The translations under genes were made by a program, and so were the position numbers. From positions 1,653,410 through 1,717,409 of the forward strand of contig OAPG01000003.1 of NCBI GenBank assembly GCA_900208305.1: 64,000 nucleotides of DNA. Reading direction: 5' to 3'. The notes beneath the pieces are model-generated. The model saw only the letters and a program-made list of their open reading frames with translations. It was not told the DNA's origin and ran no database searches. Origin of the DNA: Melanopsichium pennsylvanicum (Eukaryota > Basidiomycota > Ustilaginomycetes > Ustilaginales). Positions 1 to 10,133 of this stretch are shown one piece after another; the stretch's first letter is position 1, and each line of letters opens with the position of its first letter.

Positions 1-725
1 CTTTGCGATCGAATGCCACACAGTTTGACGCTTCTTCAGGGCCTGGCATAGCACGAACTCCCGATCCGATGTCTGCAAGATTCACACCGAGCTCTCCTGC
101 TATCGACTCTGCATCGGGCACAACTTCGGCCTTTGTCTCGCGCACCAACTCGCCTTCGCCCTCACCTTCTTCCCGGCGACCGGGCAATACGTCTGCGCCA
201 CCTTCCACCCGTGCCACCTCGCAACTGAGCTCCAAACACCTTGATATGCTTCTCTCATCCATCTTTGCTGTCGCTGATGAAGCATTCAACCTTCAAGGCG
301 GCTGGACACTTCGACGTGGAATGCTTCGAGTACTGGAGCAAGTGGTTCGCACGACCTATGCCTCTTCTATCGTCGCTGGCTTCAACAACTCGGCTGCTGG
401 TCTCAACGTGGACAACTTTGCGAAATGGATCTCGGATTTGACCAACACCATGTGGCCTAACGGTCGTCATTGGGGGAGTGAGATCGGCACACCGGATGAG
501 AAGGTCGAAAGGGCTGCAGAGGAAAAACAAAGGACGGCCGAGAAGGCGAGGGAAATTGTGGTTAGTTATGCGCCTGCTCAGGCAGGATTCATGTTGGGTC
601 CAGGTGGTAAAGTCGCTTGTGTCAAAGCGCTTGCTGAGGTGCACGCCACATTGATGGATCCGGTCACGAGCATCGATTTGGGACTCACTGTCGTTCTCAA
701 GGCTTTGGATATGGCAAGCCGATAA
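1..725 (+). CDS. Sorting nexin-like protein (Mdm1/SNX13 type), C-terminal part
   Basis: The reading frame is open from the left edge, so the start codon and most of the protein lie outside the window; about 240 residues are visible. Roughly residues 80-155 of the visible part match the Nexin_C domain found at the C-terminus of the Mdm1/SNX13/SNX14/SNX25 family: a helix with FAVADEAFNLQG, then WTLRRGMLRVLEQVV, and a late MWPNG motif. The ~80 residues before it are Ser/Pro/Thr-rich and look disordered. Family members usually combine a PXA domain, an RGS or PX domain and Nexin_C, and work at ER-vacuole/lysosome or lipid-droplet contacts. The PX and PXA parts would be upstream, so the assignment rests on this one domain. 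The gene converges on the Stealth gene, with ~180 bp between the stops. Confidence 0.72.
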   Translation, partial: LRSNATQFDASSGPGIARTPDPMSARFTPSSPAIDSASGTTSAFVSRTNSPSPSPSSRRPGNTSAPPSTRATSQLSSKHLDMLLSSIFAVADEAFNLQGGWTLRRGMLRVLEQVVRTTYASSIVAGFNNSAAGLNVDNFAKWISDLTNTMWPNGRHWGSEIGTPDEKVERAAEEKQRTAEKAREIVVSYAPAQAGFMLGPGGKVACVKALAEVHATLMDPVTSIDLGLTVVLKALDMASR

Positions 726-906
726 CACCGGCTGTCTTTGTGAGATTTCAGAGATGCAACGACAAGATACAGTATGACTTGACGCACGTCGATAGAATTG
801 CAATGGATTGATTTCTTCCTAGATGCGAGCTAAAATTACGGTAGGAAGCGATGCGATGCGATGCGATGTGTGAGTGAGTGAGTGTGCTTTAACAAGTACG
901 AGAGCT

Positions 907-3312
907 CTAGAGTTCGCCAGGAACCTTGCCACTCCAATGTTTGGCGAACCAATGCTTCATGATATTGTTCAATTTTTGCGTTCCCTCGAAGCCTTCCTTA
1001 ATGTCGTCGTTCAAACACACGTATGTGGTAGGTTCTCTTGTGCCTAACGTTGTGTCCACAGCGTCGAGCTGACTGGGGAGACGGGAAGCGTATTCGACCT
1101 TGTAAAATGTGCTTGGTGTGGATCCAAGGACGTACGAATACCGCTGAATCAACCTAGTACACCATGTCCTCAACGAAATCTCCATCCCTCCGTTGCCAAG
1201 AGGCAAAATGGAGTTCAAGGAGAAATCCGTCTCGCTCCAACGCTCTGTCAAAGGGAGATGTGCGCGAGAGCCAAGCTGCTCAAACTCAGCCGACACACGA
1301 ACAGTGGCCGAAGTGAGAGGCAGGAACGCCGAAATCCCCGATCGGCCAGAAGCATTAAGCAGCGCAGCAAGGATGCAATCGCCACACTTTGATTGGGAAA
1401 ATGCAACACGTTTAAAGAAGGTATCCGCGCGCTCATCTTCGAGTTTTGGGCTGAAGCATTGGCTGTACGAAATCTGGCAGACTTTCTTAGAGTTGGTCGA
1501 GGATTGGAACCAAGATCGAGCATGACCTCGTGACGAAACTCCAGCGCTGAGGTCAGGATAGCCGTTACGCGAACGTTCCCAAGACCAACTCCAATCGAGA
1601 TACGACAAAGCATGACCATCCTGACTGGTGAACGAGTATTCTGTATTTGCAGGCTCGGGCACTGCGGCGGCGTTGAATGCAAGCTTGTCCTGATCTCTAG
1701 ATTTTCGTACTGGTCTACGAATGCTGATCTTGTCAGTGTTGTCGTTTGCATTTTGTGCTTCTTTCAGTTCGTTCCACATGGCTCTTTTGGTCTGCGCCGA
1801 AATTTGACCCTTGGTACCACCCCATTTAGCAACAGCCCAGCTCCAGAGCAGTGCCTCTCTGTGGCGCTCTACAATGTACCAGCTAGCCAAGAAGAACGCC
1901 TGTATCGAATCCGGGACCTCCTTCTGCGCCCTGAATCGAGCCAGTGTCGTATCGCTAAACGCCGCAGGGAATGTTTGCGCAGCCTCCTTTAGTAAAGGAA
2001 GACTCAAACTTCTCGGATGATGTGTGATGTACGGCAATGTTCGCATTGGGAAGCGTTGGCCTAGGATCCATGCTGCGCGTTTGATGCCCACTTCTTCACC
2101 AGCCGGATTCCAAAGTCGTTGGAAAGGGTGTTCACTGGGGCGATAGAAAGAGAAAAAACGAGTGTCGCTCTTGATAACCGTGCCAAAGAGCGGTGAGGTC
2201 AGATCGGATACAGTGGAAGGGGCAAGGATGAAAAAGTCATCGTTCAAATAGAGTAGGTTGTCAGAAGAGGGATTGGGGAGGTTGTAGAGTTGAGATTCTA
2301 CGGCGAGGCTGTTGAAACTTGGTAGTGTTTGCGATCGCCATGCGTCGGTTTCTTTTGCTGTCAGGCTTTTATCACCGTCGAGTTGCATTGGGGCAAAATA
2401 CTCTGCATCGTGGTGCAGATCAACTTTACTGTCCTTGCCGTCCAGGCTCGACGCGTTCAGCCAAAACGGTACTTGACCAGCCCATATCGCCGTATCCTCT
2501 CCTTCGCTGCGACGAAGTTCTTTCACCGTCTGTTTTGGCAAGGGATAAGCGCTGGCCATGATGTGCATCTTGCTCACCGTCCCATCTTGGCCTCCGAAAT
2601 TTTTCCAGACACTACGCATTGAATACAGCAGCTCGTTGTGATCAGCATATCTATGCGCCGCATCGACATTGATAGGGCTACTGGGTCGGTAATCGTTCCT
2701 AGCCAGAATCTGAGCTGGATCGCTTCCATTCACCCAAGCCCAGACCGCGTCGAACTTGAGCTCACTGCTGAGATCTGTGTCGTTACAGGCTGGGCCCCAG
2801 ACATGCTGCACGACCCATTCTTCTATACAGGCATCGCTGAGAAGGTCGTAAGCGCGTATTGGGCTGACCTGTCGTGATGCTATCTTGGCCCTTGGGTCTG
2901 GAAAGAGGCGGTGGACGGTTTGTGGGTCCAGCTTTGCTGAATCCGAAAAGGTAGAGAAGCGTGTCTGCGAGGTCGAAAGTTGTTGCGAGAGCAGCGAGAG
3001 TGCTTCCGCACGTGCTTCTTCCGATGAGCTAGAGGATGTAAGGAAGAAAAAATGTCGCACTGCTGTGTGGACGGCATATGCAAGGGCGATGAGGAGTAGA
3101 AGAAGTTTCAAGTGCCATAGTGATTTTCTACGAGCTTTCTTGCCCAAGCCCTTGAAAGAGCTTGAAGATATTGGCGATGAGGGCACGTCAGACGATGATG
3201 AGGAACCGCCTTGGGCACTGACTGCGCCCCGAGGTGTTGATGTGGGCAGCGGAAGGTATTGTCGATATCGGCCGGAGAAAGGTTCCACAACCGGTTTGAG
3301 GTACTGCAACAT
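907..3312 (-). CDS. Stealth-family phosphotransferase (xylosylphosphotransferase-like), type II membrane protein
   Basis: This intronless 801-residue protein starts at an ATG with a purine at -3. A Lys/Arg-rich stretch (residues ~58-63) comes before one hydrophobic segment (~66-90), which predicts a type II Golgi membrane protein. The four Stealth conserved regions are present in order. CR1 has VWAWVNGSDP near 190-199, CR2 has LLYLNDDFFILAP near 353-365, CR3 starts with HHPRSL near 430, and CR4 is the C-terminal block beginning YVCLNDDIKEGF. The family includes animal GlcNAc-1-phosphotransferase (GNPTAB), bacterial capsule hexose-phosphate transferases and the Cryptococcus xylosylphosphotransferase Xpt1. 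By analogy, transfer of a sugar phosphate to a secretory-pathway glycan is expected. The actual donor sugar cannot be read from sequence. Confidence 0.87.
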   Translation of the reverse strand: MLQYLKPVVEPFSGRYRQYLPLPTSTPRGAVSAQGGSSSSSDVPSSPISSSSFKGLGKKARRKSLWHLKLLLLLIALAYAVHTAVRHFFFLTSSSSSEEARAEALSLLSQQLSTSQTRFSTFSDSAKLDPQTVHRLFPDPRAKIASRQVSPIRAYDLLSDACIEEWVVQHVWGPACNDTDLSSELKFDAVWAWVNGSDPAQILARNDYRPSSPINVDAAHRYADHNELLYSMRSVWKNFGGQDGTVSKMHIMASAYPLPKQTVKELRRSEGEDTAIWAGQVPFWLNASSLDGKDSKVDLHHDAEYFAPMQLDGDKSLTAKETDAWRSQTLPSFNSLAVESQLYNLPNPSSDNLLYLNDDFFILAPSTVSDLTSPLFGTVIKSDTRFFSFYRPSEHPFQRLWNPAGEEVGIKRAAWILGQRFPMRTLPYITHHPRSLSLPLLKEAAQTFPAAFSDTTLARFRAQKEVPDSIQAFFLASWYIVERHREALLWSWAVAKWGGTKGQISAQTKRAMWNELKEAQNANDNTDKISIRRPVRKSRDQDKLAFNAAAVPEPANTEYSFTSQDGHALSYLDWSWSWERSRNGYPDLSAGVSSRGHARSWFQSSTNSKKVCQISYSQCFSPKLEDERADTFFKRVAFSQSKCGDCILAALLNASGRSGISAFLPLTSATVRVSAEFEQLGSRAHLPLTERWSETDFSLNSILPLGNGGMEISLRTWCTRLIQRYSYVLGSTPSTFYKVEYASRLPSQLDAVDTTLGTREPTTYVCLNDDIKEGFEGTQKLNNIMKHWFAKHWSGKVPGEL

Positions 3313-4050
3313 GTCGATGAGGCTATTCCACAGAGATAGTGAAAGCTATCTTGGCATTTATGGGGTGTTGCGGCGTTGTTCCGAGGACCGAATGAGAAAG
3401 CTCACTGGTCAGAAGTGTATGCAATTAGGCAGCGAGATGAACAAGTCGGCTACTTTGTTGGCTTTGATCTTGTCGAGACAAGGTAGCGCCAAGAGCTGTG
3501 ATCAATGTATTAGGATTGAGTTGTGTTCTATCTTTTGCGAGACTGTCAGCGGTGGAGTTGTTGGGGATGTAGAGGATGTCAAGGAAGGCTCGACTATGTG
3601 GTGTACAGATGTGAACATTGACAAGCAGAAGGACACAAGGCAACGCGGGTACACTCATGGCAGCGTCGCAAGAGGGAACGTCCCTGGGAGCCTCGGGATG
3701 GCATTCCAACACAATGATATTTCGCAAAGGAACTGGACCATTTGAGACAGAGACCAGAACATCATCTGCTGTCACCGGATGCTTGGGGGAAAAGAGCGAC
3801 AAGGCAAAAGAGCGGTTCACCTAGCTTGACGAGCACCCGACCCTATCATGAGCCGGGTGCTCGCTTTTGTGAACTTGACACACCTCCGAGGCGAGAGAGA
3901 GACCCTAACGCAGCAAAGTGGGTTGACAGCGTGGTCACGGTGTGTGAGCACAAGATAACTTCTGGAGTGACGACTCGCTGTGCTTTCGCGGTTGATGTCC
4001 GGTCAGTTTTGTTGAGATTTGTGCAACGTCTGTTAACTGTTCTGTTGCTA

Positions 4051-4092
4051 TTGCTGCTGCTGTTGCTGCTGCTGTTGCTGCTGCTGTTGCTG
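4051..4092. repeat. 12-bp tandem repeat (TTGCTGCTGCTG)
   Basis: Three perfect 12-bp units followed by half a unit, in gene-free DNA. The pattern is a CTG/CAG-type microsatellite with a regular T interruption in every fourth triplet. Confidence 0.9.
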
Positions 4093-4383
4093 TACGATCG
4101 GACGCTCGGCTTCCGGTCTACCAGCATTCTGGGCCGTGTTTGAAAAGGCTTTGCCTTAGCTTTCTTGGTCCGTAGCCACATTGACTCATGTTGTTACGGC
4201 GCTGCAGGTGAAGGTGTTCTACACGCAATGGCTGCTGACAACTTTTACGCCAGATCTCTTGCCGAATGTACGACTCTGCAGAGTTTCAAACGGTGACAGA
4301 GATTGCTTCAATCATTTAGACAGAGAATTATGATGTCCAGCCACAGGGTTTCGGATTGCTCAAGGAAAATATTTCAAAGGGAA

Positions 4384-4425
4384 GGGAGCAGGGAGCAGGG
4401 AGCAGGGAGCAGGGAGCAGGGAGCA
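4384..4425. repeat. 7-bp minisatellite, six copies of GGGAGCA
   Basis: Six uninterrupted copies of a purine-rich 7-mer, followed by a degenerate unit (GGAGC). The period is not a multiple of three, consistent with non-coding sequence. Copy number probably varies between strains. Confidence 0.9.
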
Positions 4426-6515
4426 GGAGCGATATCCTAAAGGAGGAGAAGCAGAATGTTCCGACCAATCAAGTGCGTAAAAGTCTTGGCATATCTGTCA
4501 GATTGGGCGAAGCGCGCGAGCGGGGTTTTAAAAATTCCGATCTTGACCTCGCGTGACCATGTCGTCCATGATGAACTTACATGCTGTGGTGAAGTGCAGG
4601 GCTCACCGCTCGCTTACACAGGTTGCAGTTGTGTGTTGCAGCGTGATCAGTAATGTGTGATGACGGGTGCCCAGGAAATTCCTGGCTATTCCACACCCTT
4701 GCTGTGCAATTAATGCAGCATGGTTTCCGTCCTCTCGGTGATTGCGTGCGGAATGCTACCAATCGATCGAACTGTGAGCTTATCTGTTGACGCTAGACCA
4801 CGATGAGTATACAGTAGTTACATATTTCCCTAGAACTACAGCTGCAGTAAATCGGCTCTACGATGCTCATTGTGCTGCAGAGCTCTGTGTGTGTGTAGAC
4901 ATGCGTCACGCGATCAGCTACTGTACGTGTGCGTGGATGTGAACCACAATCAGGGGCGAAAGAGTGAAGCTGGCAGAACCCGAGTCTGCCTTTCTCGCCT
5001 TGGCATGTCACAACCATCACAGAAGCCACGCCAACCAACCGCATGGTCTGCCCTTCGGTTAATTTTCTTTTTTCCCGAAACAAGGCATGATGAAATTTTG
5101 CAATATTTACTCTGTTATTCTTCTACCAACCGTTTCTTTCATGAAATCGCTTGGCAGAGACGACTTTATGGTTTACATGCGATACCGTAGCATGGGGCTA
5201 AAAGCTGACATTAAACCACGCTGCCGATTGTATCCAACTCTTGTTAGCACTGCTTCCTTCCATGTGTCGCTGCTCCCCGACCATGTCTCGATGCGAAGAG
5301 GTAGCGAGCTTCGACTCCGAATCAACCAGCGGACGAAAACATGTTGGCGAGTGGGATCATGAGAAGAAAACAAAGTTGACACTAATTTCTGGCGACCATC
5401 GAGAAGCAGATAAACCACACGGACCAAAATCCCGCGAAATCCGCGGATCAATGATTTTTTTAGTTTTGTTTTTGTTTTCTTTCTGTTTTCTTTCTGTTTC
5501 GGTTTGGTTTTGTTGTGTCTTGATTTTTTTTTGTCTTGCCTGGACCCAGGTTCGAAAGCAGTGTGTCTGTTGTAGAAGATTGGTTGAGTCGCTGCAGTTC
5601 AAGTCTTGGCTGCATCGGTTTTCTCTGTTCATGTTCGGCTTTGCCCTTCCGTGCACACGATATCAAAGTTATCAAACACAGTCACACTCGAGCTGATCGA
5701 AACATGTTTACGACCTCGTTTGTGCCTGAAAGATATGTTGACGTTGTCCGAGCTGTAGAACAATACCTTAGTGGTCCAAGCAAATCATTGAACAAGGGCC
5801 AAGGAGGTCTTTGCCGATTCGGTCGGGTCCAAGAACTGTTAGATCGAGACTAGGATCGCCGATTGAAATTTGCAGAAAAATCGATACTCTGAATCGGCAA
5901 AGAAATCACAACTCAGGATCTAACACAACAAAAGTGGGGAAGCGATCTGTTTGACCGAGTTCCACAACTTTTTCTTCTCCATCCGAGCGTTCTCCAGTCG
6001 AGCAACGAGCACAGATAACGACCTCATTAGCACTCGGCCATGTCTGTCAAACAAAGCATACATTCATAGGTCCATGATCGGCGTAGATATGTGAGTTTGT
6101 TTTGTCTTGACGCCCTGTACCGCTACAGGCATTGCAAAACATTTGTAGATGTCACCCAAAGGTACGGATGAGGCTAGCAACGAACTGAACATCGTTCTCG
6201 CGGGAAGCGACTGCGTTTCACAAGGCCGAAGGTGATTCTTATACAGAGGCCATGGCGAAGAGTCAGGATGTTTGAAGTCGGGAGAAGAACGCGCCGAGAG
6301 CAGGCATGGTTCGGCAGCGAAAAAGCATCTTGTACTGAGACCACAAGAAGAGAGTACTTTTGGACGGGATTTGTGGTTCAAGCTTACACTTGGCTTGCTC
6401 GGAATCAAATGCAGCTCCAGCAAAAGCGATAGTGAACAGCAGAGACTCAAGCGAGAAGGGTAGGTGTGGGTGGATGTGGGGTGCCCCGCGAATCCGAGCT
6501 CAGTTGCTGTGTCGC

Positions 6516-6530
6516 GTACAGTAAATTTAG
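6516..6530 (+). promoter_or_regulatory. Recurrent motif GTACAGTAAATTTAG
   Basis: An exact 15-mer that occurs again at 7902-7916 and, for 14 of 15 bases, at 32787-32800 upstream of the farnesyl diphosphate synthase gene. All three lie in non-coding DNA between divergent genes. No factor is assigned. Confidence 0.4.
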
Positions 6531-7901
6531 AATGATCTGCTTTGCTAGGCTGGCGGAGCTGCAAAGGCGGAATGAGACAGCCCAAGTTGCTAGCTACTTG
6601 TAAGCCTGAAGCAATGCAAAGCTGTGTTTTTGAGAATACAAGGTCAACGTGCCCTGACACGCTTTTGTCACACGTACTGTAACCGATCTGCCCCTCTCTG
6701 ATTGTACAGTGCTGAACGTTGTCGCTGTGGTAGTTCTCGTCAAGATCTTTGTTCTGTATACGATTTTGGATTAGGCCGTTAGGATTGTCGATGTACGAAC
6801 AATGTACAGTTTATCCTACGCAGGCGACAGGCGCGAGCACAAACGTCAGGAGGTCGAAGGAGACGAGGTTACTGTAATGTACAGTACAATACATATAATA
6901 TTACTGTTCAATAGCATGAATCTGATCGCGGGGTCAAGGTTGACTGAGTGCAGGGTCCAACACCTGCGTCTGTCTAAGGCGAAATGTTAACTCGGGCGAG
7001 TGAATGCATCGCCTAACAAACTGGTTGCATTTCACGCGCAAAATTGAGTCGCACCTTTACAATCGCAGCTGTGTGTCTACTCTGGCGCGCGCGCGACTCG
7101 CAAGAAATCCACTTCGGCTTCCAAACAAATCACTCCTCGCACCATTGTGCTGCGCAAGCGTCTCTGTTACTCGTATAGTCTCTTATAGTACCAATCTCTT
7201 GCTTAAAATAGAGTCTTGGGAGAGCTCAAGTATGGCAGAAAGGCAATTGTGAAGGCGAGGAAAAAGGAAACAAAAGGGTCACTTACCAGGGTGCTCTATA
7301 ATGAGCTTGGATCAAACAGAGAGCGTGAAAGGTGCTAGCTGAGTCTGATTACAAAATAATCGTTTCCCTATTCGCCCTTGGCTTCCGGCTTGTAGCCGAC
7401 TTGACCCTGACAAAACTCGACTCCGGCTTCGATTTCAAAGCAGAGTTCCGGTCCATGCACCCCTTTGCTCGCCGGATCCAATCCAATCCAATCCAATATA
7501 CAATACAAACAAATTTCGTCCTACCAATTCGAGAGCTAGCATCTATTGTCTATTCAGTTATGCTCGATAGTACCTCCGAAATGTCCAAACAGGTGTCGAA
7601 TTGTGCTCCATATCGTTCGTCTTGAGATACAAGATACGTTCGCAAAAAGGTTGAAAGGTATAGTAATGCTAAGCGAACAACAGATGCAAGGTCGCTTACT
7701 ACGGGCCAGCACCTTTCGTTCCTCTCGAGTTCCGGCAACCACCAGCCAGCAAAACAGGCGGGACCGATCTGCGCGCCACCATCCTCGATTGAGTGGCCGA
7801 GAACATGTGTGGGCGTGCGTGTTGTGGTGCGTGACACAGGGCACAGTCCATGGATTCTAAGCTCAGCCTCGCATCATCAGACTATTGCGCTTACAGTACA
7901 G

Positions 7902-7916
7902 GTACAGTAAATTTAG
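7902..7916 (+). promoter_or_regulatory. Recurrent motif GTACAGTAAATTTAG
   Basis: Second exact copy of the 15-mer, ~350 bp upstream of the ATG at 8270. It follows another TACAGTA heptamer (7892-7898), which makes a close direct pair. A role in the promoter of the dehydrogenase gene is an inference from position and recurrence. Confidence 0.45.
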
Positions 7917-8269
7917 GATCGCTCCTGCTGCTTACCCCGCATTCGCGTGAAACGGTCTCTTTTTCCTGGTTGGCTCGCTCAGCCTCTCTCTCTCTCTAAG
8001 TTCAGCAGCACAAAGACACCCGCCACCACTCCGTCGCCGTGCACCGCACTTCCCCCTCCTCCTGAATTCTCCAATCAGGGCCCCTTCATTGTCCGCCACT
8101 TCTAAACTCACCATCTCTATTCTCGACCACATCTTTCACCTTCCCTCTTCCTTCCACCCCCCATACCCACATTTAGGCAAACGATTCGTCTGTCGTACCT
8201 GGAGCCCAATTACAGAGGTTCTCACTCTCTCGATATCCTCTAGCCACCTCGCATACATTCACTATCACA

Positions 8270-9850
8270 ATGTCCGCACAGAAGCAGGGCTCTTCCGCCT
8301 CCGCTCGCAAGGAGTATACTCGCGAGGAGGTTGCCAAGCACAACAAGGCCGGCGATCTCTGGATCGTCATCGACGCCGAGGTCTACAATGTTTCCAAGTT
8401 TTCGGAGCTCCACCCCGGTGGCGAGAACGTCTTCCACGACGAAGAAGTCGCTGGCCAGGACGCCACCGAAACTTTCTTTGGTCTCCACCGTCGTGAAATT
8501 CTTGCCAAGCCTCAGTATCAGCGTCTCATCCTTGGTACTATCCAGGGTGAACAGTCCAAGCTCAAGCCCGACCCAGTCGGCTCTCCCTCGCGCGTTCCTT
8601 ACGCCGAACCTACTTGGCTGTCCACCGCTTACCATTCGCCTTATTTCAACGACTCACACAGGCACCTACAGAGGGAGTGGCGCAAGTTTGTCGATGAGCA
8701 CATTGTCGAGGTAGCTCAGAGGTGTGAGGACAACGGCAAGAGGCCCGATGTTGAGCTCGTCAAGCTGATGGGCGAAAATGGAATCAATGCCATGCGCATG
8801 GGTCCCGGTAAGCACCTCCATGGCAGGAAGCTTTTTGCCGGTATCAAAGGCGAAGAGTTTGACTACTTCCACGAGTTGATTTTGACCCAGGAGTTGGTTC
8901 GAACCGGCGCACGTGGTTTCGGTGACGGTCTCAACGGTGGTATGGTCATCGGATTGCCTCCTGTGATGAACTTTGGTTCTGACGAGCTCAAGAAGGAGAT
9001 TGTAGAGCCCGTGCTCGCTGGCGACAAGTTCATCTGCCTTGCCATCTCGGAGGCGTTCGCTGGTTCCGATGTTATGGGTCTGCGCACCACCGCCACTTTG
9101 AGCGAGGATGGCGAGCACTACATCGTCAACGGAACCAAAAAGTGGATCACCAACGGCACGTTTGCCGACTACTTCTCCACCGCCGTCAAGACCGACCAGG
9201 GCTTTGCAATGATCTGCATCCCCCGTTCTTGTGGCAACATTGAGACCAAGCAAATCAAGACGTCGTACTCTACTACTGCTGGTACCGCCTACGTCACGTT
9301 TGACAACACCAAGGTGCCGAAGAAGTACCTCATCGGTGAGGACGGTATGGGAGTCTACTACATCCTGTCCAACTTTAACCACGAGCGATGGGTCATGTGC
9401 TGCTCCACCATCCGCGCCGCTCGTGCGGTTTGCGAAGAGTGTATGCTCTGGATTCACCAGCGCAAGGTCTTTGGTAAGCCTCTCACCAGCCAGCCCGTCA
9501 TCAGGCAGAAGTTGGCTCAGATGATCTCGCTCGTCGAAGCCGCACAGAACTGGTTGGAGAACATCACCTACCAGATGTGCAAGATGTCGTACGCTCAGCA
9601 GTCCAAGTTCCTCGCAGGTCAGGTCGGCCTGCTCAAGAGCTGGAGCACCAGGGTCAGTCACGAGGTCGCCGATGGTGCGGTTCAGATCTTCGGTGGGCGA
9701 GGCTTGACTAAGACGGGGATGGGCAAGTTTGTCGAAATGTTCCACAGAACGTACAAGTTTGATGCAGTTTTAGGTGGTTCTGAAGAGGTGCTTGCTGATC
9801 TTGGTATCAGGCAGGCACTCAGAATGATGCCTGAAAATGCTCGTCTCTAA
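8270..9850 (+). CDS. Cytochrome b5 / acyl-CoA dehydrogenase fusion protein
   Basis: This 526-residue protein has no intron. Residues ~15-95 form a cytochrome b5 domain: the heme-ligand motif HPGG is near residue 48 and the second axial histidine lies in FFGLHRRE near 73. From ~115 to the end it is an acyl-CoA dehydrogenase, with the FAD/substrate signature CLAISEAFAGSD, then WITNGTFADYF, then the C-terminal QIFGGRGLTK and GGSEEVLADLG, where the last motif carries the glutamate position usual for the catalytic base. Such fusions are known in fungi. The b5 domain could take electrons from the flavin or feed a desaturase-like reaction, but the substrate is unknown. I see no mitochondrial presequence and no clear C-terminal peroxisomal signal. 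It converges on NOP2. Confidence 0.9.
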   Translation: MSAQKQGSSASARKEYTREEVAKHNKAGDLWIVIDAEVYNVSKFSELHPGGENVFHDEEVAGQDATETFFGLHRREILAKPQYQRLILGTIQGEQSKLKPDPVGSPSRVPYAEPTWLSTAYHSPYFNDSHRHLQREWRKFVDEHIVEVAQRCEDNGKRPDVELVKLMGENGINAMRMGPGKHLHGRKLFAGIKGEEFDYFHELILTQELVRTGARGFGDGLNGGMVIGLPPVMNFGSDELKKEIVEPVLAGDKFICLAISEAFAGSDVMGLRTTATLSEDGEHYIVNGTKKWITNGTFADYFSTAVKTDQGFAMICIPRSCGNIETKQIKTSYSTTAGTAYVTFDNTKVPKKYLIGEDGMGVYYILSNFNHERWVMCCSTIRAARAVCEECMLWIHQRKVFGKPLTSQPVIRQKLAQMISLVEAAQNWLENITYQMCKMSYAQQSKFLAGQVGLLKSWSTRVSHEVADGAVQIFGGRGLTKTGMGKFVEMFHRTYKFDAVLGGSEEVLADLGIRQALRMMPENARL

Positions 9851-10133
9851 GCAACAGTCTTTGAGCAAGGTTTGAAACATGATTTGTTTTGTAGTTGCTG
9901 CATGAATAACAAACAAATTTTCTTTGTTTCCTGGGCTCAATTCAGTTTTTTGAGTGTGTCTGTGGAAAGGCGCATTGTCTCGAGTGCGACACGTGTGATG
10001 CTGATGTTCAGAGAGAAAAAAAAAAGGATCGACATTGCACGAGCAACATGATTGACAACGAGAGCGCGTACGATTACAATTGCAAAGGATCGGAGAGGCC
10101 TATAAAGTAAAGTATGCTGAACCATGATGCAGC

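Larger units (their letters stand above)
3313..8269. other. 5-kb gene-free divergent intergenic region
   Basis: This stretch separates the Stealth gene (-) from the cytochrome b5-dehydrogenase gene (+). Frames are short, carry many stops and resemble no family I recognise. It holds a (TTGCTGCTGCTG)n tract near 4051, a six-copy GGGAGCA repeat at 4384-4425, a T-rich pyrimidine run at 5452-5530, four ATCCA-type units near 7480-7500, and eight copies of the heptamer TACAGTA or its complement between 4810 and 7909. The last 300 bp before the ATG at 8270 are C/T-rich, as is common in fungal promoters. I see no tRNA and no clear transposon. The unusual length in such a compact region suggests an extended promoter, a non-coding transcript, or decayed sequence. 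Confidence 0.6.

Noticed and set aside
4384..4425. CRISPR-like repeat array
   Set aside because: Units are contiguous 7-mers without spacers; a simple minisatellite in a eukaryote.
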